From: JBEKIK01 sp050013075
GTDB taxonomy: Bacteria; Planctomycetota; Planctomycetia; Pirellulales; Thermoguttaceae
Length of the DNA: 7,544 bases
Direction: 5' to 3'
NCBI GenBank assembly: GCA_050013075.1
Contig: JBEKFZ010000152.1
Span: 1-7,544 of the forward strand
Below the pieces are notes generated by a model that did not search any database, was not told the DNA's origin, and saw only the letters and a program-made list of their open reading frames with translations. The first letter of the stretch is position 1. Each line of letters opens with the position of its first letter. Shown here piece by piece: positions 1 through 4,270 of the stretch. The translations under genes and the position numbers were made by a program.

Positions 1-235
1 TACCACGGTCAGCGTGCCGGACGGCGGCACGGTGCTTTTAGGCGGCATCAAGCGGCTCAGCGAAGGCCGCAGCGAATACGGCGTCCCCATCCTCGACAAA
101 ATCCCCTATCTCAATCGTTTATTCAAGAATGTGGGAGTCGGCCGCGAAACCCAAAGTCTAATGATGATGGTCACTCCGCGGATCATTATCCAAGAAGAAG
201 AGGAAGAGAAACTCGGCGTCACAGCGCCGCCGTAA
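1..235 (+). CDS. Secretin (type II/III secretion or type IV pilus GspD/PilQ-like), C-terminal fragment
   Basis: The gene is open from the left edge in frame 2 and ends at TAA 233-235, so only the last 77 or so residues are visible and the real start is outside the window. The fragment shows the end of a secretin beta-barrel domain: VPDGGTVLLGG, then GVPILDKIPYLNRLF, then a hydrophobic MMMVTPRIII strand. These match the conserved 'G.t.llGGl', 'vP.L.diP.lg.LF' and 'l.i.vtP.ii' blocks of the GspD/PilQ/PulD family. Secretins form multimeric outer-membrane channels for type II secretion or type IV pili. Which system this one serves cannot be told from the tail. The acidic end (EEEEEK) is a low-complexity extension beyond the barrel. 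A strong terminator follows 45 bp downstream, so this is the last gene of its transcription unit. Confidence 0.88.
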   Translation, partial: TTVSVPDGGTVLLGGIKRLSEGRSEYGVPILDKIPYLNRLFKNVGVGRETQSLMMMVTPRIIIQEEEEEKLGVTAPP

Positions 236-279
236 AACCTCCCCACAATTCACCCCTGTGTGATGATTGTCCTCCCGGT

Positions 280-321
280 GCCGTCGCCGTCTTGCCCCCC
301 GAGCCGGCGACGGCTTTTTTT
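280..321 (+). terminator. Rho-independent terminator after the secretin gene
   Basis: A perfect 10-bp GC-rich stem (GCCGTCGCCG at 280-289 with CGGCGACGGC at 305-314) has a 15-nt loop and is followed at once by seven T residues (315-321). It lies 45 bp after the secretin stop codon on the same strand. This is a textbook intrinsic terminator. Confidence 0.9.
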
Positions 322-449
322 GAGTGGCTAAAGACAAGGGGCAAGAGGCGAGGATCTTTGTGTTGACGGTTGAGCGCGTATTGTGCAAGTGGTTTTTTAT
401 TGCAAATTTCAAATTGCAAATTGAACAACCGTAAATACTTGCGCAATAT
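322..449. other. Non-coding stretch with a 14-bp direct repeat
   Basis: No convincing gene lies between the terminator and the remnant at 450. The only structure I see is an AT-rich tandem pair with a 14-bp period: attgcaaatttcaa (399-412) and attgcaaattgaac (413-426). The in-frame TAA at 432-434 and the absence of a Shine-Dalgarno sequence before ATG 450 suggest that the downstream gene has lost its proper 5' part, possibly at a junction in this stretch. Confidence 0.5.
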
Positions 450-570
450 ATGGTTTTTTCCGTTATCCCTTACGATCCCGACAAGCCGCTGCCGGAACTG
501 GGCGGCTATTTTGAGGACGGATTCTGCGTTGGCATGGCCGACGGTGCGGTGCACTTCTTTTCCACAACAA

Positions 571-1209
571 TTAGCGCCGAGTTCTAGATGGTGTAGCGTT
601 AATTAGTTTTTGCCCATAGCCGGCATGGCGGATATATTTGAGGCATTCGTTTGGCGGAAAACGATTTAGCAGTCGGCCGATTGTGTTCCATAAGGTGCTA
701 ACAGTACGTTTAGCGGCACTGCGCAGCAACCACTTCAATTTGCTAAAGAGATTTTCAATGGGATTGAAGTCAGGGGAATATGGAGGCAGATATCTCAACT
801 GAACACCGACATTTTCCAGGGCCTCTTGAATTCCACTGATTTTATGAGCCGAGAGATTGTCCAGCACCACGATTTCACCGGGGCGGAGTGCTTTGCACAG
901 ATGTTGATTAACCCAGGCACGGAACATCTCGCCATTGATTGCCCCGTCCATGACCAAGGGGGCAAAGGGCCCGTCCGCACGCAAGCCCATTAGCACCGTT
1001 GTTGTCTTCCAATGCCCGTGCGGTACGGCCTGGACGAGCCGTTGTCCACAAGGGGCACGTCCCCATAGCCGCGCCATGTTGGTCTTTACCCAGGTTTCAT
1101 CAAGAAAAACAAGCCGACGCGGATTGAGCCGCGGCATCCTGGCACGCCATATTGCACGCCGCTGCGCAACGTCTGGACGATCCTGCTCGGCGGCCCTCAG
1201 TGTCTTTTT
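571..1209 (-). CDS. IS630-family transposase, C-terminal frame (OrfB, DDE catalytic domain)
   Basis: This is the catalytic half of the transposase, which cuts and joins the element's ends at TA targets. The frame is open from 1209, just after an in-frame TAA, and has an internal ATG at 1135-1137 (MPRLNPRRLVFLDETW). It is best read as the -1 continuation of OrfA, beginning KKTLRAAEQDRPDV. All three acidic catalytic residues are visible: D in FLDETWVKTNM, D in VVLDNLSAHK, and E in PYSPDFNPIENLFSKLK. No in-frame stop or deletion interrupts it, so the domain looks intact. The last coding triplet ends at the IS boundary, and the TAA stop (571-573) is made from the target-site TA plus the next host base. 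No RBS is evident before the internal ATG, which supports expression by frameshift and not as a separate protein. Confidence 0.88.
   Translation of the reverse strand, partial: KKTLRAAEQDRPDVAQRRAIWRARMPRLNPRRLVFLDETWVKTNMARLWGRAPCGQRLVQAVPHGHWKTTTVLMGLRADGPFAPLVMDGAINGEMFRAWVNQHLCKALRPGEIVVLDNLSAHKISGIQEALENVGVQLRYLPPYSPDFNPIENLFSKLKWLLRSAAKRTVSTLWNTIGRLLNRFPPNECLKYIRHAGYGQKLINATPSRTRR
574..598 (+). repeat. IS630 terminal inverted repeat, left (transposase 3' end)
   Basis: The left end reads inward GCGCCGAGTTCTAG and so on. It shares the AGTTCTA core (580-586) and the inner TAGCG (594-598) with the other end, with 18 of 25 positions identical. The end of the transposase gene is encoded through this repeat. 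Confidence 0.8.
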
Positions 1210-1535
1210 TTATATGTCAACCGCAATCGCTGAAGCATTTTCTGTACGGTCGGGCGTGATACTTTTATCGATAAACGCCGACTGAGTTCTTTGGCCGTTG
1301 CATCGGGCTGGCGGCGGACAAGGGCCATTAATTCGTCCTCATGACCTGTAAGTTTGGGAAGCGGCCCGTGTCGTTGTGAGAAAGGGCCGATCCGGCCAGT
1401 TTCCCTTCGCCGCTGCTTCAATCGCCTCACCCAGGCCGAAGAAACTCCATATTTCTCCGATACTAATCCGCTCCGCATGCCTGCGTTACTATCCGCTAGC
1501 ACCCGTACCCTCAAATCCATGGAATAAGCTTTCAT
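1197..1535 (-). CDS. IS630-family transposase, N-terminal frame (OrfA, DNA-binding)
   Basis: A 112-residue protein beginning MKAYSMDLRVRVLADSNAGM. The start is ATG 1533-1535, with a near-perfect Shine-Dalgarno AAGGAGG (1544-1550) 7 nt upstream. It contains a helix-turn-helix at about residues 20-42 (VSEKYGVSSAWVRRLKQRRR) and a second one at about residues 78-106 (AKELSRRLSIKVSRPTVQKM), the paired-like DNA-binding part of IS630 transposases that recognises the terminal repeats. The frame ends at TGA 1197-1199, just after an A7 run. The family's usual 'Y-K-K-K-T-L-R-A-A-E-x-D-R-P-D-V' junction is split exactly there, so OrfA is normally joined to the catalytic part by a -1 frameshift. Whether the shift is programmed or is a mutation cannot be settled from one copy. 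Confidence 0.88.
   Translation of the reverse strand: MKAYSMDLRVRVLADSNAGMRSGLVSEKYGVSSAWVRRLKQRRRETGRIGPFSQRHGPLPKLTGHEDELMALVRRQPDATAKELSRRLSIKVSRPTVQKMLQRLRLTYKKRH
1205..1211 (-). other. Probable -1 frameshift site in the transposase (A7 run)
   Basis: On the coding strand OrfA reads TAT AAA AAA AGA CAC TGA. Seven As allow tRNA-Lys on the second AAA to slip back one base. Translation then continues AAG ACA CTG AGG, giving the junction YKKKTLRAAE, which is the expected IS630 sequence. RNA polymerase slippage on the A run would have a similar effect. Confidence 0.65.
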
Positions 1536-1584
1536 GTCTAGTCCTCCTTGACCAGACTGAATTATCCCAAAAAACTCCTCCTGC

Positions 1585-1609
1585 CGCTATAGCAATTAGA
1601 ACTGCGCTC
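1585..1609 (-). repeat. IS630 terminal inverted repeat, right (transposase 5' end)
   Basis: Read inward on the minus strand this end is GAGCGCAGTTCTAA and so on. It matches the left end at the AGTTCTA core and the inner TAGCG. It lies about 50 bp upstream of the transposase start and is flanked by TA 1610-1611. Confidence 0.8.
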
Positions 1610-1697
1610 TAGTGAAAAGATTTTGCGATTACTGATTAACAAGAACGATGGGCAACCCGTTCAGATTCCGCCTGAGGCGCGATAAGCCCATAATACA

Positions 1698-1780
1698 ACA
1701 CGAAAGGTCGAAAGGACGAAAACACGAAAAATTATCACAAAAATATTTTTTGTGCTTTCGGTATTTCGACTTTTCGCTGT
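1698..1780. repeat. Long imperfect inverted repeat with 8-bp periodicity
   Basis: The arms 1698-1733 and about 1746-1780 pair over roughly 36 positions with one bulge and a handful of mismatches. They contain the shared pieces cgaaa, gtcgaaa, cgaaa and cac. The left arm is itself four 8-bp units: cacgaaag (1699-1706), gtcgaaag, gacgaaaa and cacgaaaa (1723-1730). It starts 12 bp after the stop of the disrupted gene. It would form a long hairpin in RNA. It could stop transcription or be an intergenic repeat element. Confidence 0.6.
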
Positions 1781-1795
1781 CATGAAGTTTTCTCA

Positions 1796-1817
1796 TTCCC
1801 ACGCAGGAGCGTGGGAA
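1796..1817. repeat. Short hairpin 1 (9-bp stem, AGGA loop)
   Basis: TTCCCACGC pairs perfectly with GCGTGGGAA around a 4-nt loop. I recall this GTTCCCACGC-type palindrome as a common dispersed intergenic repeat in several bacterial groups; that is memory, not a search. Confidence 0.65.
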
Positions 1818-1835
1818 CGAGGAAAAATAAAATAT

Positions 1836-1855
1836 CCCCGGTGTGTTCACCGGGG
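1836..1855. repeat. Short hairpin 2 (8-bp stem, TGTT loop)
   Basis: CCCCGGTG pairs perfectly with CACCGGGG around a 4-nt loop. It is the second of four hairpins in this gene-free stretch. Confidence 0.6.
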
Positions 1856-1863
1856 GGAGCGCG

Positions 1864-1879
1864 AAACCGCAAGCGGTTT
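1864..1879. repeat. Short hairpin 3 (AAACCGC/GCGGTTT)
   Basis: A 7-bp inverted repeat with only AA between the arms, so as RNA it would be a 6-bp stem with a 4-nt loop. It lies 8 bp after hairpin 2. Confidence 0.55.
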
Positions 1880-1892
1880 GTGGGGGATAGAA

Positions 1893-1912
1893 GTGGGCAG
1901 TGAACTGCCCAC
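1893..1912. repeat. Short hairpin 4 (8-bp stem, TGAA loop)
   Basis: GTGGGCAG pairs perfectly with CTGCCCAC around a 4-nt loop. It is the last hairpin before the tandem array. Confidence 0.6.
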
Positions 1913-1923
1913 CCCTAATCCCA

Positions 1924-2077
1924 AATCCTCAATCTCTAATCCCCAATCTCTAATCCTCAATCTCTAATCCTCAATCTCTAATCCTCAATCTCTAATCCCC
2001 AATCTCTAATCCTCAATCTCTAATCCCTAATCTCTAATCCCTAATCTCTAATCCCTAATCTCTAATCCCTAATCTCG
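1924..2077. repeat. Tandem array: eleven 14-bp units (22 heptamers)
   Basis: Eleven units in perfect register, consensus aatcc(t/c)caatctct in units 1-7 and aatccctaatctct in units 8-11, with only the last base (g) differing in unit 11. Each unit is two related heptamers (aatccyc and aatctct). The variant units are not mixed: four identical units sit together at the right end, which suggests recent local duplication there. The array ends 2 bp before the stop codon of the sigma factor gene, which reads towards it, so it would be transcribed as that gene's 3' untranslated region. There are no spacers, so it is not a CRISPR. Confidence 0.92.
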
Positions 2078-2079
2078 CC

Positions 2080-2658
2080 CTACGCGGGCGAAAGGGTTTC
2101 GAGTTCCTTGGCCAGTCGTTTTCGGGCGACGTGCAGACGGCGCTTGATCGTGCCGACGGGGGTTTGGAATTTTTGGGACATTTCGTTGATCGACCGGCCG
2201 TCGAAGTAAAAGGCCACCAGCGTTTCGCGATCCATTCGGCGGAGGCGGCGCAATCCGCGGCGGACCTGGTCTTCGCGTTCACGTTCGAGCAGAACCACCA
2301 GCGGCGTGCGCAGTTCGACGCGGTCCGAATTCAACATGTCGGTGTCGGCCGAGGTACACGGTCCGCGGCGCATCAGGCGGTTTATCGCCATGCGGTCGGC
2401 AATCGAGCGCAGCCAACCGCCGAAGCAGCGGGGATCTTCCAGTTGATCGATTTTTCGCATCGCCTGGAGGAATACGTCCTGGCAGAGTTCCTGGGCATCG
2501 GCGTGATTGTTCAGCCGGCGGTAAGCAGTGGCATACACTGCCCGCTCGAAATTTGCTATTAGCCGGCCGAATGCCTGCCGGTCGCCGCGTTGGGCGGCGT
2601 ACACGGTTTCGGCCAGGGGGTTATCAGTTTGAGGGATCGCGGCATATTGGGTAGTCAT
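2080..2658 (-). CDS. ECF-type RNA polymerase sigma factor (sigma-70 family)
   Basis: A 192-residue protein from ATG 2656-2658. A GTG nine codons further upstream is possible, but that extension (VFFNGITI) is encoded largely by a T-run and looks non-coding. Region 2 spans about residues 28-98, with the -10-binding helix in DAQELCQDVFLQAM and GGWLRSIADRMAINRLMRR. Region 4 spans about 128-187, with the -35-binding helix-turn-helix in SINEMSQKFQTPVGTIKRRL. Region 3 is absent, as in ECF factors. It would direct RNA polymerase to a small set of promoters in response to a signal. No anti-sigma factor is visible beside it; the only neighbour on its strand is an 80-residue ORF upstream. A weak Shine-Dalgarno (GGA) lies about 10 nt before ATG. 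Confidence 0.9.
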   Translation of the reverse strand: MTTQYAAIPQTDNPLAETVYAAQRGDRQAFGRLIANFERAVYATAYRRLNNHADAQELCQDVFLQAMRKIDQLEDPRCFGGWLRSIADRMAINRLMRRGPCTSADTDMLNSDRVELRTPLVVLLEREREDQVRRGLRRLRRMDRETLVAFYFDGRSINEMSQKFQTPVGTIKRRLHVARKRLAKELETLSPA

Positions 2659-2804
2659 GATTGTAATTCCGTTAAAAAAAACCACTTAAAAAAACCGGGA
2701 CATGGAAAAACTCTAGAACTGGCGGAAACAGCAAAAAGCTATCGAATGCCTTTGGCCGTTCGCCCGGCAGGGGATGGAGTTTTATGATTCGGGGCAGCTA
2801 ACTG

Positions 2805-3047
2805 TTATTTTCCCGAAACATGCCGCGCCATTCCGGCCGGACGCCAGTTGGCCGTCCTAACATGTGCTACTACAGCCACATGTAAGCCGGCCATGCTACT
2901 ACCGCCGCCGTGGCGCAATTCCAGAGAGCGCATCAGCGAACTAAGACCAAAACCTGGAATCGCCAAACCACTAACGCAGTTCTCCTGGCAATTGATACCA
3001 AGCAGAATAGAGAACTTGCGGATAATGGCGGAAATGTAGCGATCCAT
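2805..3047 (-). CDS. Small hypothetical protein, 80 aa
   Basis: I do not recognise this protein. It starts MDRYISAIIRKFSILLGI, has two Cys (INCQENC), a mildly hydrophobic middle (VSGLAIPGFGLSSLM) and a glycine/serine-rich segment (HGGGSSMAG), with a basic tail. Support for translation comes from a good Shine-Dalgarno (AAAGGGA) 6 nt before ATG 3045-3047 and from a strong predicted promoter about 110 bp upstream (3159-3187). It reads towards the sigma factor gene with a 146-bp gap, so the two may be co-transcribed. It has no transmembrane helix clear enough to call it an anti-sigma factor. An overlapping frame on the other strand is also open, so it could still be a chance ORF. Confidence 0.45.
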   Translation of the reverse strand: MDRYISAIIRKFSILLGINCQENCVSGLAIPGFGLSSLMRSLELRHGGGSSMAGLHVAVVAHVRTANWRPAGMARHVSGK

Positions 3048-3419
3048 TTTTGATCCCTTTCAGATCGTTGCGCTGTGCGCCTTAATAGTGGACAGAAAAA
3101 AAACTACCTTAGGGCCGCTTTTCATATATCGAAATGCAAGCCGCGTTACCTTTGTCTTAGTATACGTACAAAAGTCGAATTTGTCTATTCGCTCTTATAT
3201 TTTAGCGGTTATTTTTCCTTGATGTTGAGCGGTTAACTCACCTTTTAATATTATGTCGCCAATATTGGAGTGTGTTTTCCCCAAGACCCGACAGAAGATA
3301 TTAAAAAGTCACATGAAACAGAAAAAGGTTCACGCGAATTAGAAAGCTTATGAGTTTTTTTGAATAATCTTGGACGGGCACTCCCCCCGGAAGAGTCATG
3401 TTAAACTTATAAGGAACAT
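3048..3419. other. AT-rich intergenic region between divergent units
   Basis: No gene is supported here. Besides the minus-strand promoter at 3159-3187, I see an 8-bp direct repeat AGCGGTTA (3204-3211 and 3228-3235, 24 bp apart start to start) and a 10-bp palindrome CCAATATTGG (3259-3268). Either could be a binding site, but nothing links them to a regulator. Base composition is clearly more AT-rich than in the flanking minus-strand genes. Confidence 0.5.
3159..3187 (-). promoter_or_regulatory. Predicted sigma-70-type promoter for the 80-aa ORF (and perhaps the sigma factor)
   Basis: On the minus strand, TAGACA (3182-3187, 5/6 to the -35 consensus) and TATACT (3159-3164, 5/6 to the -10 consensus) are separated by exactly 17 nt. 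Transcription would begin near 3152, about 105 nt before ATG 3047. Confidence 0.55.
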
Positions 3420-3447
3420 CTTGTATTACAAGCAATTGGCTTATAAT
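3420..3447 (+). promoter_or_regulatory. Predicted promoter and palindromic operator of the toxin-antitoxin pair
   Basis: A perfect -10 box TATAAT (3442-3447) lies 6 nt before the antitoxin ATG. A -35-like TTGTAT (3421-3426) sits 15 nt upstream of it and inside the palindrome CTTGT-ATT-ACAAG (3420-3432). Transcription would start at or within a base or two of ATG 3454, so the mRNA would be essentially leaderless. A repressor bound to the palindrome would block the -35, as expected for an autoregulated TA operon. Confidence 0.55.
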
Positions 3448-3453
3448 AGTGAT

Positions 3454-3705
3454 ATGAGTCAAATTACGCTTGAAGTTCCCAATGAAGCGCTTTTAGCCCT
3501 TAAGCTTTCGCCTCAGGCAATGGGCGAGACTCTGCGCTTGGCGGCGGCAATGAAGTTGTTCGAAATAGGCAAGATGTCTTCAGGCGCGGCTGCGGCACTT
3601 GCGGGCATACCCAGAGTCGTTTTCTTGTCCAAACTGGCTGAATACGGCGTCGATACTTTCCGTCTGACCGATGAGGAACTCCAGCGGGAGACGCCGCTTG
3701 CCTGA
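3454..3705 (+). CDS. UPF0175 family antitoxin
   Basis: An 83-residue protein starting MSQITLEVPNEALLALKLSP. The family pattern is clear: a short beta strand, then 'LRLAAAMKLFEIGKMSSGAAA', a helix-turn-helix-like AAALAGIPRVVFLSKLAEYGV, and the C-terminal FRLTDEELQRE. UPF0175 proteins are small DNA-binding-like partners of PIN-type proteins and are generally treated as antitoxins that bind and neutralise the toxin encoded next to them and repress their own operon. The frame stays open further upstream, but that part shows no family similarity and would cross the promoter, so ATG 3454 is chosen. No Shine-Dalgarno is present, in line with a leaderless transcript. The stop codon (TGA 3703-3705) overlaps the start of the toxin gene. 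Confidence 0.88.
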   Translation: MSQITLEVPNEALLALKLSPQAMGETLRLAAAMKLFEIGKMSSGAAAALAGIPRVVFLSKLAEYGVDTFRLTDEELQRETPLA

Positions 3706-4186
3706 AATCATCTGCAATACCTCGCCGCTTCAATACCTTTATCAACTTGGGGCACTCGAATTGCTCCATACTCTTGCAGGCCGTATTATCGTGCCTTCGG
3801 CAGTAGTGGCTGAATTAGAAGCAGGCAGAAACCTCGGAATGGATCTTCCCGATATCGCCACTTTTGAGTGGGTGACAATCCATAGTCCTGCAAAGCCAAT
3901 GGCTCTGCCTCTGGCAATCGAACTTGGACCAGGTGAGACGGAAGTTCTGATATTAGCTTTGGAATCGCCCGGTGCGGTTGTCGTTCTGGATGACAGTCTT
4001 GCGCGATTTGCCGCTGAAAAGATTGGCATTAATTTGACCGGAACTCTGGGCATTTTAAGAGATGCCAAAAGATCGGGGCTTATCACGCAATTAAGTCCAT
4101 TGCTCGATAGGCTCCAAGATCTAGGTTTTCGTCTTTCATATCAGACAAGGCAAACAATTCTCAGGCTGGCAGATGAATTGAGCTAA
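3698..4186 (+). CDS. DUF3368 family PIN-like toxin (putative ribonuclease)
   Basis: A 162-residue protein, read from TTG 3698-3700 (LPEIICNTSPLQYLYQLG). An ATG nine codons earlier is in frame, but TTG has an ideal Shine-Dalgarno GGGAG (3686-3690) 7 nt upstream and gives the usual family N-terminus. Conserved blocks: NTSPLQYL (residues 7-14), IVPSAVVAELEAG with an acidic E, LGPGETEVLILAL with E, and VVLDDSLARFAAEKIGINLTGTLGIL with the DD pair. These are the acidic positions of PIN nucleases, which use Mg2+ to cut RNA. The first position is Asn where most PIN domains have Asp; I recall NTSPL as common in DUF3368. It overlaps the UPF0175 gene by 8 bp, so the two are translationally coupled as a TA pair. 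Whether it is toxic is inferred from the pairing. Confidence 0.87.
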   Translation: MPEIICNTSPLQYLYQLGALELLHTLAGRIIVPSAVVAELEAGRNLGMDLPDIATFEWVTIHSPAKPMALPLAIELGPGETEVLILALESPGAVVVLDDSLARFAAEKIGINLTGTLGILRDAKRSGLITQLSPLLDRLQDLGFRLSYQTRQTILRLADELS

Positions 4187-4213
4187 TGGCATCTTGAAAA
4201 AATGATCGCCATT
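4185..4213 (+). terminator. Weak hairpin at the end of the toxin gene
   Basis: AATGGC+ATC (4185-4193) pairs with GAT+GCCATT (4204-4213), with one bulged C (4207) and a 10-nt loop. It starts inside the stop codon TAA 4184-4186. Only a short T stretch (4212-4215) follows, so this is at best a weak terminator between the convergent toxin and uxaC genes. Confidence 0.35.
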
Positions 4214-4270
4214 TTAGGTTGTGCAATTTTTTTAGCAATGCTGATTCAATGGTGGTAATAATACTCAGGA

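Larger units (their letters stand above)
574..1609 (-). mobile_element. Complete IS630-family insertion sequence (1036 bp)
   Basis: The ends are set by three agreeing signals: imperfect 25-bp terminal inverted repeats (18/25 matches), a flanking TA on each side (572-573 and 1610-1611), and restoration of an interrupted reading frame when the element is removed. The TA target duplication and the DDE transposase with 'LDE', 'LDNLSAHK' and 'SPDFNPIEN' motifs are diagnostic of IS630 and the Tc1/mariner superfamily. The length is normal for the family. Both transposase frames and both ends are present, so the copy may still be active. The transposase is on the minus strand, opposite to the gene it interrupts. 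Confidence 0.93.
450..1685 (+). pseudogene. Small secreted/pilin-like protein tail, disrupted by an IS630-family insertion
   Basis: The left part runs from ATG 450 to 572 (41 codons). It contains PYDPDKPLPELGG, then EDGFCVGMADGAVHFF and STTI. The right part runs 1611-1682 (SEKILRLLINKND, GQPVQIPPEAR) and ends at TAA 1683-1685. If the IS (574-1609) and one TA copy are removed, codon ATT (570-572) is followed by AGT, GAA, AAG and so on, giving a continuous 65-codon frame with no extra change. As it stands, the left half runs 4 codons into the IS and stops at TAG 585-587. The 'DG.v.F.s.ti.e..lr.li' pattern resembles C-terminal tails that I remember from planctomycete DUF1559/H-X9-DG-type proteins. 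That link is an inference. There is no RBS and an in-frame stop lies 15 nt upstream, so the N-terminal part was probably lost before the IS arrived. Confidence 0.75.

Noticed and set aside
935..1285. Plus-strand open frame within the IS element
   Set aside because: It lies antisense to the transposase catalytic domain, has no RBS and no recognisable domain.
1536..1584. Promoter for the transposase (GATAAT on the minus strand)
   Set aside because: A -10-like box is present, but no acceptable -35 lies 16-18 nt upstream, so I did not list it.
1924..2077. Possible CRISPR array or telomere-like repeat
   Set aside because: The units are contiguous with no spacers, so it is not a CRISPR. The heptamers resemble telomere repeats only by composition, and the array sits inside a chromosome-like gene context with genes on both sides.
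2860..2883. Inverted repeat ACATGTG ... CACATGT
   Set aside because: It is only 7 bp with a 10-nt spacer and lies inside the 80-aa ORF; no promoter or terminator role is apparent.
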